From Ariolimax columbianus (lineage: Eukaryota > Mollusca > Gastropoda > Stylommatophora > Arionidae), in the NCBI GenBank assembly GCA_036924085.1, contig JAVGWX010000008.1, forward strand, positions 56,322,814-56,386,813: a stretch of 64,000 bases of DNA, given 5' to 3'. A model generated the notes under the pieces. It did not search any database. It was not told the DNA's origin and saw only the letters and a program-made list of their open reading frames with translations. Below, piece by piece: positions 10,962-23,487 of the stretch; position 1 is the first letter of the stretch; every line of letters begins with the position of its first letter. Position numbers and translations under genes: made by a program.

Positions 10962-11165
10962 TACTCTAAAAATGCTTGCTGAAGTCGGATGTGTTGGACC
11001 GAAAGGTGCAAATATCGCAGTCAAGCTGTAAACTGCGACACAACGCATTCCTTTCTCTGGACTACATTCTGCTACTTAAGCCCTTGTCAGGGTTTGGTAG
11101 TGGGAGATTGAGAATGAACGAAGCCAAGCCAAGCCAAGCCAAGCCAACAACGGAACGTGTAATAC
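10962..11165 (+). mobile_element. SINE with (AAGCC)n tail
   Basis: Contains the shared core GCTGAAGTCGGATGTG, then GTGCAAATATCGCAG and TGTAAACTGCGAC, and a 3' half matching 21902-22161 (GGTAGTGGGAGATTGAGAA). The tail is AAGCC repeats. No clear tRNA-like A and B boxes are visible upstream, so it may be 5'-truncated. This is the uninterrupted form of the SINE broken at 1475. Confidence 0.65.
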
Positions 11166-11845
11166 ATCCTACAGCTTGACGTCACAGATGGGAACAAAAA
11201 ATCAAAGGCAGTCCAATCGTAGAGGTTGAAGTCACGGATGAAGTGTTAGAGACCACATAATGATAACTATTCAACTTCATGTGCTGTGGCAACAGATTCC
11301 CTTGCCTTCACCAACTCAGCCTCACAGATTTTGCCAGCCGTTTTAACTGATGAGCACTACAGCCATGCCTCGAACCTGATCCCTTTACTGTGAGAGACTT
11401 GAGCTCTAGCCGATCATCTTTTCGTACACCCAACATAAGAAACATAAACAAACTGACTGCAGAAAAACAAAAATTAACCAACCTCGCTCTCGAATTCTAA
11501 CATTTACCGGAACCTACCTGAAGGTTCCAACAATATCAAAAAAGTCATCGACCTTGGAAGTAATGTGACAATACACTAAAAGTCTGGTGGTTCTGATTTA
11601 TAGGAAGTAGCAGAGCACACCTTTCTGGCTTCAAAGACCATTAACCGGCAGAGGTTGGTTAACAGCAATTGTGACACCTGTGGTAAGTGGGGGTAATAAC
11701 CAATGCGATAATATGACAACCCATAATTTTATTTCCAGCGCAAGGATAATATTTTTCAGAACATTTCTTACAATTATTAAGATAACTTGCGTATGAATTG
11801 AAGCGTTTAGTAAAGTTATCGTGTTTACTTGTGAATTGTAAACTA
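11166..11845. other. No recognisable feature
   Basis: Unique-looking AT-rich sequence; I see no gene, RNA or repeat in it. Confidence 0.5.
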
Positions 11846-12836
11846 AGTGACGGACCATAGATGTATATCTATGATGTTGGAAAACATGTTGGGAGAAGTT
11901 GTAAACTAATTCACGGAACATGACATTTTGTGCTGGGAGAAGTTGTAAACTAATTTACAAAACATGACATTTTGTGTTGGGAGAAGTTGTAAGCTAATTG
12001 ACGGAACATGACATTTTATCCTGGGAGAAGTTGTAAACTAATTCACAGAACATGACATTTTGTGTTGGGAGACGTTGTAAACTAATTTACAAAACATGAC
12101 ATTTTGTGTTGGGAGAAGTTGTAAACTAATTCACGGAACATGACATTTTGTGCTGGGAGAAGTTGTAAACTATGTGACGGAATATGACATTTTATGTTGG
12201 AAGAAGTTGTAAACTAATTGACGGAACATGACATTTTATCCTGGGAGAAGTTGTAAACTAATTCACAGAACATGACATTTTATGCTGGGAGAAGTTGTAA
12301 GCTAATTCACAGAACATGACATTTTGTGTTGGGAGAAGTTGTAAACTAATTCACGGAACATGACATTTTGTGCTGGGAGAAGTTGTAAACTAAGTGATGG
12401 AATATGACATTTTATGTTGGGAGAAGTTGTAAACTAATCGACGGAACATGATATTTTGTGCTGGGAGAAGTTGTAAACTAAGTGACGGAATATGACATTT
12501 TATGTTGGGAGAAGTTGTAAACTAATTGACGGAACATGATATTTTGTGCTGGGAGAAGTTGTAAACTAAATGACGGAATATGACATTTTATGTTGGGAGA
12601 AGTTGTAAACTAATTGACGAAACATTACATTTTATGCTGGGAGAAGTTGTAAGTTAATTGACGGAACATGACATTTTGAACTAGGAGAAGTTGTAAGCTA
12701 ATTGACGGAACATGACATGTTGTACTAGGAGAAGTTGTAAGCTAATTGACGGAACATGACATTTTATGCTGGGAGAAGTTGTAAACTAATTGACGGAACA
12801 TGACATTTTGTACTAGGAGAAGTTGTTAACAGATAG
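11846..12836. repeat. 44-bp minisatellite
   Basis: About 22 tandem units of 44 bp, each with GGGAGAAGTTGTAAACTAAT and a segment near GACGGAACATGACATTTT. Units alternate between a few variants (TTCACGG, TTGACGG, GTGACGG), suggesting higher-order blocks. No coding frame persists. Confidence 0.95.
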
Positions 12837-13430
12837 AGGCGACATACATGTTTTTTATGATCGTTGTTAATAAATAGATGTCACATCAAGACTGCAAAAC
12901 TGCACCAGATAGCTTCTGCACATACACGATTCTACATGGCCAAGTATAATACGACATATATTTGACATAGAGAATTACATGAACTGATACAGCTTGAGTT
13001 TTAGGAGAAAAATTAAAGTTGGATAAGACGCACTCTCTAAAGTAAATCTAATAACCAACGGTCAATGAGTTAAATTTATGTAAATGATGGAAGTGAAGAG
13101 CTGAGAAGAGAAATAACACTTGACAACAATGGAAGAGGAGATTACTTCAGCTCATTCTCTTTGAAAAGTTCAATTAGACGATGCAATATAGGTATTAATA
13201 GAGACAATCAAGCACAGCCCTAAGTTGAAGTGGAAACCAGAATGAGGATTATATTTTAGATTCAATTGTTGGAGTCTCATTATAGAGAAGGAGGGCGTTA
13301 AAGTAGAGAGATGAGGCAGGGCCTCTGAAGAAACAAACTACCGCTGATCGCATTGTGAATTCGATCGCTGAAATAAATATGTTCAATAATTATTATATTC
13401 ACGAGGATATAATAGAGTCATTAATATACG
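12837..13430. other. No recognisable feature
   Basis: AT-rich unique sequence between the 44-bp array and the mariner fragment; nothing identified. Confidence 0.5.
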
Positions 13431-13814
13431 AGGCGTATTCAAATGAAACCGGACCAAACTGCTCCAAGTGAACATAAGTACAATTCTCATGATCACGTCA
13501 CTTCTGGTGTCAACAGCATATACCAACCGTCAAGTTTGCAAAATTTCATTATCCTCTGACTTATAGTTTCCTCAGCAGACAGTTGAAAACATGGCGGGTG
13601 TGATACCAAATCCGTCCAGAGCTAATCAGCGAACGGTGATTCGGTTTCTAACAGCTGAATGATGTCTAACAGGTGACATTCATCGCAGAATGCAGGCAGT
13701 GTATGGTGACAAAAGTGTTTCGAAGATAACAGTGAAGAACTGATCAACGATGTCTAAAGAAGGTCGTGAGTTAAGGCAATAATATGCTCCAGACCTGGTG
13801 TCGAAAGATCTTTC

Positions 13815-13815
<1 letters not shown>
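13431..13815 (+). mobile_element. Mariner transposon fragment (5' end and HTH region)
   Basis: Begins with a terminal-repeat-like GAGGCGTATTCAAATGA, as does the related copy at 39686. The degenerate frame reads MAGVIPNPSRANQRTVIRFL, a stop, then DIHRRMQAVYGDKSVSKITV. This is the N-terminal helix-turn-helix DNA-binding region of a mariner transposase (compare 41108-41416). The catalytic DDD domain is missing and several stops are present. It ends in a 14-nt palindrome (CGAAAGATCTTTCG) and an (AT)n run. Clearly dead. Confidence 0.7.

Positions 13816-13866
<51 letters not shown>
13814..13866. repeat. (AT)n microsatellite
   Basis: Pure AT dinucleotide run of about 50 bp. Confidence 0.95.
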
Positions 13867-13871
<5 letters not shown>

Positions 13872-13932
13872 TTGACTTTCTGGCGTACTATGTCGCGGCA
13901 TAGATACGTGGATAGATTTCCAAACGATCTGT

Positions 13933-13937
<5 letters not shown>

Positions 13938-13968
<31 letters not shown>

Positions 13969-14202
13969 GTTCGCCTTATTTCTCTAATCCCCAAGGCGGT
14001 GTGCGTTGCACTGTGGTTTTTATTTTGCGCCTGTCGGCCCAATGCATCCGACTTCAGCATGCATTTTATGTAAGGGTCTGCTTCCTCCTGCATTTTCTAA
14101 GGGTTTGCTTCCCCGGGGTAACGGCAGGTGCTGTGATGGGGATCGAACCCAGCACCTTCGGATTGTGAGCCGTGCCACTTATCCACTAGGCCACGCCGTC
14201 CC
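13938..14202 (-). mobile_element. tRNA-derived SINE with target-site duplication
   Basis: On the minus strand it starts GGGACGGCGTGG at 14202, with a pol III A box (TGGCCTAGTGG, near 14183-14193) and B box (GGTTCGATCCC, near 14139-14150). A central core follows (GCTGAAGTCGGATGCATTGG near 14060), ending in poly(A), seen as poly(T) at 13938-13967. CGATCTGTTATTT flanks it at 13925-13937 and 14203-14215, a 13-bp duplication that defines the insertion. The core is shared with the other SINEs here and resembles the start of LINE ORF2. Confidence 0.9.
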
Positions 14203-14215
14203 CGATCTGTTATTT

Positions 14216-14569
14216 AAAATAATAGATTCGAATAATTCGAAGGTTTCATAAAACCGACTACCTGTTACCAATATATATAATAAGTCACGAATTACCTGTA
14301 CAACTAGCGTCAATCACATCTGATTTTCGGAAGTGCACATGCCTTTCTTAATTAAAAAGAATAGACATACATTGTAGGTCTAATTATATGTATCATTTCA
14401 ATTCGATTAATGGAGATTCACTAATTGACATCAGGCCACCAAGATAGCTATTTATGTTATGCTCTTAGCGGTGGCTTCTTTGATGTGTTGCAACAGAACA
14501 TAAGTCTCTCTAAACGGAACGCTTGCTGTGAATGCAAATGTTAAGTCACGGAACAATAATAATAATAAT
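14216..14569. other. No recognisable feature
   Basis: AT-rich unique sequence; no gene or repeat recognised. Confidence 0.5.
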
Positions 14570-16880
14570 GTTCGCTTAGGCATCTGAGACCCGTTGCGTC
14601 GGTCGAACGCCACCATGACCAGTTGAAACGGCTCTCTGCCAGACCTCTTCTACAGCAAGGGGCGAAGTTGCTATCTGTTGAGGTCACGTGTTTCGGGGAC
14701 GACCTCCCATGCCCTTTCAGCCAGTTGGTTGGGATACCCTTAGAATTTTAACTGCCTTGAGAAAGATCTGGTGAACTTGGACTTTCTGATCCAGTCGGAT
14801 AAAATGTCCAAACAGGCAAAGGGTACGACGGTACAGGAATTCTGATACAGTTTGGAGGTTCGTCATACTAGAGACATCGACATTTTGTACTGGATCGTAA
14901 CAACGAATTCCAAGAATACGTCGTTGATTCCGCATTTGAAAGAACTCGAGTCTTGAGATGTCTTTTTCAGCAGAGTCCAAGTATTAGCTCCATACATTAG
15001 CACTGAAATCACACACGACTGGTAGATACGCAGCTTTGAACTCAGGGATAATCTACTATTGTTCCACACGAGGCGGAGGTCGTTCATCACTGAAGTAGCG
15101 AAGACAATCCGTCTTGACATATCTGGGCTGCTGCGTCCATCAGATGACATTGTGCTTCCGAGATAAGAAAGTTCATTTACGCTATCCGCTGTTTGACCGC
15201 GAACTACAATGCTCTGGGACCTTGTATCATATCCAGATACTCAAGCGACTATGCTATCCGGACTTAGCAGAACTATGTCATCCGCGTAGACAGTCAGTAA
15301 TGCACGTTTGGTCAATAGTGATTCCATGGTGCTGAGAGAAGAGGCGGTTAAGTAGCCAGTCGACAAACCGACAGAAGAGATCGGGAGCAAGGACGCAGTC
15401 CTGTCTGACCCCCGTAGATGTTAGTAATGTTTCAGAGAGAGTGCCCCCGAGACGGATTCTGACACAGGTATTCGTATGCAACGCCTTAATCAAATCTAGA
15501 AGAGGAGCAGCAGTTCCGATGCCTTGCATGGCTTTCCACGGCGCCGATCTGTCCATCGAGTCGAATACCGCCGTTAAGTCCACGTACGCAGCGCAAAGGT
15601 TGCTAGTAAATGTGAGGTGTAACTCTATCAGGATGACGGAGCGCGAGGATGGCATCCACTGTTGATTAATCTGGCGTGAAATCCGACTTGTGTGGCGACG
15701 TTTTGAGACTAGCAGCGGTTTTAGTCGGGCCAACAGCACGTGAACGAATACCTTGCCTGGAGCTGAAAGCAGCATTATTGGCCTATAATTGTTGCAGTCA
15801 GTGCGGTTACTCTTTTCTTTATAAAGGGCGACAACTATCCCATCACGCCAATCAGCTGGAACACTTCCAGTCCTCCAGACCTGAAAGAAGAGGTGGTGTA
15901 GAGCAGAACTGACAGTGTCAAATGCACATTTCAGCAGGTCCGGCGGGATGAGAACGGAGTCCGCGGCACATCCATCTTTTAGCTTGCGTATGGTTGCCTG
16001 GATTTCTGCCAGAGTTGGGTCAGTGCTAGTCTGTGGATAAAGGAGAAGTTGCTACACATTCATCATCCTGGTCAAGGCAGGCCGTGGTTGGTGGATAGTT
16101 CAAGGCAGGCCGTGGTTGGTGGCTTATTCAAGGCAGGCCGTGGGTGGTGGATGGTTCAAGACAAGCGTGTAGTGCTCACTCCACCTAGCCACCACTTCTT
16201 CATGCGTTGTGCAGGGTGAGCCATCTGACTTATTCACAAACTGCAGCGAGGTAACACATGACAGCATGGAGATATTTCTCGGCAGTACTCGGGTCGAGTT
16301 TGAGAAGCTGGACATTAGTCTTGTGGGGCTGCGTTGGTTTGAAAGAGGCATGGACTGATGGAGAACATCGCTGTCAGCAGGCGGTGATCAGTGTTAGCTG
16401 AGGCCTCTGTGCCTCGAAGAGCACGGCAGGAGGTCACCGAGTCGAGACTTCTCACCAGAATATGGCCGATTTCCTTCCTGAATTTTGGTCGTTAGAAATC
16501 CACGTGTGTCGGTGGATAATTATACGATGGTACCACGACCCGGTGATCTTCAGGTTGAAAGTAGCGCAGAATTATCGGAACCTTTATGAGTTGTCATTCA
16601 CGAATCTGCTACCAAATGGCCCAGGACAGACTCGAAGTCATAACGACTAGATCCTGAGACTGAGTTGAAATCGTCCAGCAGAATGAGTTCATCATGACCA
16701 GGAACTGTGGCAGTAGCATTGGTTATGTCTTGATAAAAGTCGTCCTTTACTTGAGGTAAAGTCAGGTCAGTGGTGGCATAGGCGACCATTATAGATAGGT
16801 AGCCGTATTTATTCCTTAGACGTGACAGGAGAAGCCTATCGGAGATACCTTGCCAGGATGTCATACACAATCGCAGTGGG
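14570..16880 (-). pseudogene. Degenerate RTE-like LINE (endonuclease-RT)
   Basis: Minus-strand pieces appear in the right order for one old element. An endonuclease segment (16870-16598) contains ISDRLLLSRLRNKYG and LLDDFNSVSG. A linker (16351-16124) has EEVVARWSEHY. The RT core (15775-15278) has SAPGKVFVHVLLARL, AAYVDLTAVFDSMDR and GVRQDCVLAPDLFC. C-terminal pieces (15150-14717) have YQSCVISVLMYGANTWTLL and RRILGIRCYD. The RT box GVRQGC has become GVRQDC. Frames are broken by several stops and shifts, so it is inactive. Neighbours are unrelated repeats. The clade (RTE-like) is by motif resemblance. Confidence 0.75.
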
Positions 16881-17860
16881 GGTTCTCTTACACCACTCAG
16901 ATGAACAAAGACACTCTTACATTAAAGCAAGTTTGCAGGGCAACGATCAGTGCAAATATTAATTCGTCCAGAAACATGAGAACACCCGAAACAGACACAA
17001 ACACCGGAGCTATCGTGACGGCAGCTAATCAAGCGCAGCTCAAACTTGTTAATTCCCATTCTCTCATAAGGGATTCCAATAGCTGAAAGGTAAATGTGCT
17101 TGTCTCTCAATAAACAAAAACGTATCGAGTTTCGAATCTCCCAAGTTTCAAGCCCTGTATTGTTTGACGGGAAGTGAGACCAGCGTTTAGTCATATTAGA
17201 TTTATGAAAAACATGAAGATCCCGTGTACATGATGTGTACGTTAAAGACCTTGACGGTTGAAAATCAATAAGGTTTTATTGTTAGCAGCTGTCAGGAAAA
17301 ATGCTAAAAAGTAATGACATTCCTAATCAAAATGAAATCTGCCATCCCACAGGCCTAGAAAGCGGCATGAATTATACATTGTAAAACGATGAACCAATTA
17401 CCCATAACCTACCGCTACCTGTAAAATGATGATGAACCAATTACGCATAACCTTCCGCTGCCTGGCAGCAGGCATAACCTGCCTGTTTCAATACCAGGAT
17501 TCCAATTATTCTTTTAGGTTTGTCTTCTTCAGACTTTAATTGTCATAAATCTGTCTGCATGACAATATTTGTGTATCTCTCCTTGAGTCTGCATACATCC
17601 CTGGTGTCGGCAAGTGGCCTTGCCACGAATCGAGTAGAGTTCAGCACAGCCATGACGGAGAAAACGTTCTGGAAACAAATGTCACATAGTATAAGGAGCG
17701 TGTACACAGATATTCAGAGTTTGTCTTCCGTCTCCGAAAGGACTATACGTGGGACTCATGTCCTTAAGACCAGAGGACGCTTGAATATTATGGAATTCTA
17801 GCTTCCAACTTTTACGCTTTCGTTAGCTCATTAAGAGGCGAGCGTCTTGCTTTTTAGTTA
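16881..17860. other. No recognisable gene
   Basis: Possibly the remaining 5' part of the degenerate LINE at 14570-16880, but no motif is recognisable; includes a short partly duplicated stretch (about 17385-17465). No other feature is seen. Confidence 0.4.
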
Positions 17861-17861
17861 C

Positions 17862-18412
17862 AGCAATTCCACGAAACTGATCAAGCCAGTTTTAATGGAC
17901 CCACAATGTCCCACGAAACTGATCAAGCCAGTCTTAAAGGACCCACAATGTCCCACGAAACTGATCAGGCCAGTTTTAATGGACCCAAAATGTCCCACGA
18001 AACTGATCAGGCCAGTTTTAATGGACCCACAATGTCCCACGAAACTGATCAATCAGTCTTAATGGACCAACAATGTCCCACGAAACTGATCAGGCCAGTC
18101 TTAATGGACCCAAAATGTCCCACGAAACTGATCAAGCCAGTCTTAATGGACCCACAATGTCCCACGAAACTGATCAAGCGAGTTTTAATGGACCCACAAT
18201 GTCCCACGAAACTGATCAAGCCAGTCTTAATGGACCCACAATGTCCCAGGAAACTGATCAAGCCAGTCTTAATGGACCCACAATGTCCCACGAAACTGAT
18301 CAAGCGAGTTTTAATGGACCCACAATGTCCCAGGAAACTGATCAAGCCAGTCTTAATGGACCCACAATGTCCCAGGAAACTGATCAAGCCAGTCTAATGG
18401 ACCCAAAATGTC
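17862..18412. repeat. 42-bp minisatellite
   Basis: About 13 units of 42 bp containing TGTCCCACGAAACTGATCAA and GGACCCACAA. The period is a multiple of three, so long frames appear on both strands (plus: repeating MSHETDQASLNGPT). No flanking exon, signal peptide or conserved start supports translation. Confidence 0.95.
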
Positions 18413-18589
18413 CTGCTGTCCGAAGGGCGACATTCAAACTTCTAGCACGGCGACACTGGAATGTCAATGTCCCTTTCCGTTTAGGCCAAATGCTCAAGTC
18501 GCGTGAATAATGTAAACCAAATAATATTTGTGTCTTCGTTTTCAGTCAAATCAAGCCAAGTCATTTCGTAACCGGTGAGGTCGTTGGGG

Positions 18590-18740
18590 CACACATGAAG
18601 ACACACTCAACCCACCCACCCCCCCCCCACCCCCCCCCCCCCATTTTCTCTGTCAGCGTCTGCTGCTTGTGCCTTCTCTGGCTGGAGATTGGTCCATTAT
18701 TTTATGTTGTCCTCCCATCCTCTTTTGCACCTTTCATCGT
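18590..18740 (-). pseudogene. Poly(C) tract and LINE C-terminal fragment
   Basis: A near-pure C run (about 18618-18641) precedes sequence closely related to 39065-39190. There the minus strand reads IIKEWTNL...DDRERWRGFV, a typical C-terminal end of endonuclease-RT LINE proteins. Here the frame is more decayed. A short fossil fragment. Confidence 0.5.
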
Positions 18741-19670
18741 TTCACTTACTGTAAATTACGCATCCATATACAGTTGGGTAGACTGGAGAGTACCTCAATC
18801 TGTATCAAACCTGAAATCTTTTCTGCGATGGACCAGTACTTTAACAATATGCCACTCACCTTCAAGATAGCCAACTTGGGTTTAGAAAGTAACACTTCAG
18901 AAACTTGTTTTCTGGCAATTGATCAGAAAATTGGTTTTACTGTTTTTTTGCGTTTTAATTTTTAAATTTTCGGAGTATTACTTGCCCTTACAAATTTGTA
19001 TTGGCTTCATAAACGATTTCTGGCTTAGTTTCAGTTTTTCCGATGATGGGCATGGGAAAATGGAGTGTGGGGCAAGGAGAATAAGAAAAATCAATTTGAC
19101 TTCAATATTTTCAAATTATTTTCAAGGAAATGGAGAAAAGTGTAATTTCCGAAAAAAGTATAATAGACACAAGTACATAACCAACATAGTTTATGTTTAA
19201 GATAATGTCATACTACAATACGAGTTTCAGAACTATGTGTGTGCTTAATGTATTACTAACATTTGGAAGACCGGGTGGTATTTTTCAACAAAGCAAAGCT
19301 GGTCTCATAAATTCTAATATAAGCTGTTATATTGTACCAGTATAATCTATAGAACAGAAAATGATGTTTGTGAGACCATTACATTTACTCATCTAGATGA
19401 TCGTGTGTCAAATTATAACCATAGTGGAATACCGTTCTAAATCAGAACTGGACCTTTGACGAACATACCAATGAAATAGAAATATTGTGGCCTAAGATAT
19501 AGAAGTGTTTATAGCAGCCAGCGACACATAGCTCGATCCTTGTGTCAGATTAAGCCATCCAGAACTGAACGATGCCATCTTTTGCCCCCAATTGTCGGCC
19601 CTGGAAACAGACTGCACACACGTAGAGTGGTTTCGATTTTAGGAATCGAACAGTTAAGGTAAACCGAGTC
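18741..19670. other. No recognisable feature
   Basis: AT-rich sequence with short chance open frames; nothing supported. Confidence 0.5.
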
Positions 19671-19671
19671 A

Positions 19672-19745
19672 CCCATGCTGAAATCGGATGTGACGGACCG
19701 AAATGCGCAGATATCGCAGCCTAGTTGCAAACTGTGACACCACGT
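19672..19745 (+). mobile_element. SINE core fragment
   Basis: Divergent copy of the shared SINE core (GCTGAAATCGGATGTGACGG, then GCGCAGATATCGCAG). No tail or duplication is visible; an old fragment. Confidence 0.5.
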
Positions 19746-20262
19746 CAAAACGTCAATTTCATAACGATCTCCAAAGAAGAGGGATATCGAAATCAAGATA
19801 TTTGTCCATGCTACATTAAAATATATGGGAAGTTAGGCATCTTCGCTTGACGAACGATGCTTTCTCAAAGTCAATGAGCAACCCTCTTTGATAATCTGCA
19901 GCATCATCACTTAAAATACAAATATCTAAGCTGCGGCAGTACTGAAGGCTAAAAGTCGATTCAAACACCAATAGGTAATTGATCCGTGACCGCACCAGGA
20001 CAAAAACAAAAACATACTTACAGTACGGCCATGGACAACATCAACAAAAGCCAACGAAAATAACTAACACATAATAACAAAAGTCAAGCCGTGACAAACC
20101 CTTGCACATCCTGGCACATCCTGCAATGGCAGCAAACTTAAACACTCATTTTACAGTATGTATTGATTTTTCTCGTAATTTTTTTCAATTTTTTTCGTAG
20201 TTTTTTTGTTTTTTAGGGAGTTTCTGACGAATGTCTTGTGGCCGTAATGTTGGTATTGTTTC
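19746..20262. other. No recognisable feature
   Basis: Unique-looking sequence, nothing identified. Confidence 0.5.
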
Positions 20263-20428
20263 TTTTTTGTCCTGGTGTGGTCAGCGAGCAATTACCTATA
20301 TGTGTTTTTGTCCTGATGCAGTCACTGAGCCATTACCTATTTGTCTTTTTGTCCTGGTACTGTCACTGAGCCATTACCTACATGTGTTTTTGTCCTGGTA
20401 TTGTCACTGAGCCATTATCTGTATGTGT
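20263..20428. repeat. 41-bp tandem repeat, four units
   Basis: Four units of about 41 bp built on TTTTTGTCCTGGT, GTCACTGAGCCATTACC and ATGTG, with the first unit most divergent. Confidence 0.85.
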
Positions 20429-20478
20429 TTTTATCGCACAACATACTTGCTGGATTGTTATCCAGCTGTTCTTCTTTC

Positions 20479-20733
20479 TATGGATACCACTCATCAGAAA
20501 ACAGGGATACCACTCATCAGAAAACATGGATACCACTCATCAGAAAACATGGATACCACTCATCAGAAAACATGGATACCACTCATCAGAAAACATGGAT
20601 ACCACTCATCAGAAAACATGGATACCCCTCATCAGAAAACATGGATACCACTCATCAGAAAACATGGATACCACTCATCAGAAAACATGGATACCACTCA
20701 TCAGAAAACATGGATACCACTCATGGAAAAAAC
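20479..20733. repeat. 23-bp minisatellite
   Basis: About 11 near-perfect units of GGATACCACTCATCAGAAAACAT-type sequence (23 bp). High unit identity suggests recent expansion; the last units decay at the right edge. Confidence 0.95.
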
Positions 20734-21890
20734 CTAGATATCACTCGTGAGAAAACAATTCTAAACGATAGTGTTTAAGCTAGATGCATAAACATCCTGT
20801 AGAGCCTAAAAATTATAACGCATTCTGCCTCTTGTTTTCCCTTTCAAGTGAGGCAATTTCTAGATACCCCAGTACCAACATACAATGTCTGCTACACGGC
20901 ACTGGGCCAATGAGTAAGACCCACTGAGTGCTGGGTAGATAAGACAAGCGACATGTGTTGTAAGAACCAGAACATGAGTACATGGAGGCTCGTGCAGAAT
21001 AGAAGGCCAAGGTCAAAACACTACAATCAGGGGAAGGAATATGTGAGAACTTCAAGTAAGAGAGTTGTAAACAAAGAATGTTTGTCCGTGACAAAGAACA
21101 AACATTTTTTGCCGGAGAGGATCAAGTGTTAAAGACCTAATTTGACTAGAGCTAAAGCGGTTTATGAAGTGAGGCAGACTGATCACTTCATTACTGAATT
21201 TCATTCCATAGCATTAATCCAGGTACCGAATAAAAGCTAGGATAAACAGAGCTATTCAATAGTGTGGATTGAATTATGTAGTTGACCGTGAGACGCGAGC
21301 ATTCTACTGCTACTCTTCTCGGAAAAAAATTAACGAAGTGGTGGACAACAATTGGGGGCCAGAAGGTGAGAAGAGGAGGTCCATTTGTTACCATCTAATC
21401 GCATTACATAACAGATTTTGCGTCGGTAGAGCAGAGAGGGGCCCCTGAAAGGACACAGCAGGAGTGTCTACAGTGAGTAAGATACATGAATCATCAGCAG
21501 TATCTGCACTCTTTGCCTTTTCCTGAAATGGAATTGAGCACCTTTGGATCTCCCCAGAGTGCAATGACCTTAATTCTTAATACAGTAGAACAAAGCAATA
21601 CAGAACAACTTACGTTATAGATCTATCAGAAATAGAGATTTATCCTTGCACATAAAAAACACAGAAAAGAAAGTTAAGAACAGAAATAGAAAGTTAAAGA
21701 TGTCGAGAGAGCAGGAACGGTTCCTCAAAGAAACGTGGACTTGTGTATGTTCTGCAAATATGTGCTCAACAAGGAACTGAAAAAAGCTTTCCTCCTCGTG
21801 AAACTGGAGACATGTGCTCCGCTGGGAGCTGAAATATGTTGAATACTAGTAGCCTATACGTACTTGTGTTCTCTTGCCCCCTTACATTTC
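20734..21890. other. No recognisable feature
   Basis: Unique-looking sequence without motifs I recognise. Confidence 0.5.
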
Positions 21891-21901
21891 ACTCTCTTTA
21901 A

Positions 21902-22161
21902 TTTGGTGAAAGGCTAATCCGGTACTCAAAAATGCCTGCTGAAGTCGGATGTGGTAGAACGCAAGGTGCAAATATCACAGTCAAGCTGTAAACTGCGATA
22001 CAACGCATCCCGTTCTTTGGACAACATCCTGCTTCTTGCAAAGTCCTTTTCAAGGCTTGGTAGTGGAAGATTGAGAACGAACAAAGACGAAGACGAAGAA
22101 GAAGAAGAAGAAGAAGAAGAAGAAGAAGAAGAAGAAGAAGAAGAAGAAGAAGAAGAAGAAA
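21902..22161 (+). mobile_element. SINE with (GAA)n tail and target-site duplication
   Basis: Contains the shared core GCTGAAGTCGGATGTGG and the 3' half CTTGGTAGTGGAAGATTGAG, ending in a pure (GAA)n tail of about 75 bp (to 22161). ACTCTCTTTAA occurs at both 21891-21901 and 22162-22172, an 11-bp target-site duplication. The GAA tail matches the tail of the I-like LINE family here, which would fit mobilisation by that LINE; only the tail is visibly shared. Confidence 0.8.
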
Positions 22162-22172
22162 ACTCTCTTTAA

Positions 22173-23481
22173 CAATTTAACACCAACACGAAACTTGCTC
22201 TTCGTGTCAAACTGGTAACTTTTAAAGAATGTAGAAAGGAATGGTCCATTATTTTGGTATTTGTTATCATGGCAAGGTCTTTGCTCTGCCGCGTTACAGC
22301 GAATTGACAACATTGATTACTCATTAACTCCTACACTCCAGAACATTTGGACTTCCGGACACACTTATGTTTTAAATGGAAAACTCCAGGTAGGAAATAA
22401 AGAAATGTTTATTTTTTCGCGAAAAGATGTTGAGAAACTGTCAAATATAAGTATGATAATAGTCCAAGCCATTATATCAGCTGTGTAGCATTGTTAAAAA
22501 GTTTGCAAGACAAAATATCGGCTCTGCGGTGAATCTCAGGCCCTTCCATTGCACACTGGTTTGGCTGTCTTCTGAGGGCGCACAAAACTGGCATAGGTAT
22601 ATACAGACACGCACATGCATCAAAACACTGGTTTATGTGTCTTGATATCGCCCAATGGACTACGGTCTGGAGGGGAACGGGCGCGCCTCCGCCAGTAGAA
22701 ACTAGTGAGGTAAACATCTAAGCAACACCTAAATCGGCTCTGTGGAATGAAGTAGTTAATATTTCTGCTATGCCACTGCCTACGAGTTTATAATATGCGA
22801 CTGGTTAATATCTATTGAGAGATGGCTATGCCGTCAATCAAAATAAATTATTTTGTCACTCCGTGAAACGCAACAATATCCGATGTTCTAAATGTCAATA
22901 ATTTGTATGTCCAGAAAAGAAAAATTTACAAGTCAAGGAAAGAAACGAAGTCCTATCAGATACGTCAGTGCATATCTCTGCTGTCTTGTTACCATGACAA
23001 ATAAGAACAGCCCCACTTCTGCTTTCTAAAAATGGCGTAATGTTAAGTACTAGCAATCTTATCATACATAACAATTTGAGGGGAAAAAACACTATTTGAG
23101 ACTTGCACAAAGGGAATAGGTCCTTATTTCTTGTAAGGAGTCATCTGCAGTCATGGCTCTCTGTAAACTGAATGGAGTGGAAAATATGCGCCCGTGCACA
23201 CACACATACACGTACATACATAATAAATACATACATACATACACACATACACACGCACGCACCAAGGGTAGAGGACCCCAGTCTTACGAGTTGTCCTATT
23301 AGTGGCCCTATTTTGAACCCGCTGTAATGTTGTGTGTTATCCATCAACAATTTCCGCAGCAGTTTTTGACTTTCATCATAGTCATGTTCCACACCGACTA
23401 ACGCAAGTGAACAACTATTTCCACAACTTAGTGTCTCATGTTATTTTCGTGCCATCATCATGTAGCATGTCCTTTATAGAA
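22173..23481. other. No recognisable gene; microsatellite at 23195-23262
   Basis: Mostly unique-looking sequence. A mixed CACA/CATA run lies at about 23195-23262. Nothing else supported. Confidence 0.5.
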
Positions 23482-23487
23482 CGTCGC

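Larger units (their letters stand above)
9712..11041 (+). repeat. Long direct repeat Y, right copy (visible match)
   Basis: Matches 1-1475 in order and orientation, differing mainly in minisatellite unit number, and ends at GCGACAC (11037-11041). Unlike the left copy, it continues into the rest of the SINE. The repeat probably starts at 8406, just after the LINE copy 1 5' end, making it about 2.6 kb. Only the part from 9712 can be matched within the window. Confidence 0.88.

Noticed and set aside
14139..14202. A functional tRNA gene
   Set aside because: A and B boxes are present, but the sequence continues into a SINE body with poly(A) and a 13-bp target duplication; no complete cloverleaf is evident.
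17862..18510. Repeating MSHETDQASLNGPT frame as a secreted or silk-like repeat protein
   Set aside because: The 42-bp period keeps all frames open, the opposite strand is equally open, and no signal peptide or exon structure is visible.
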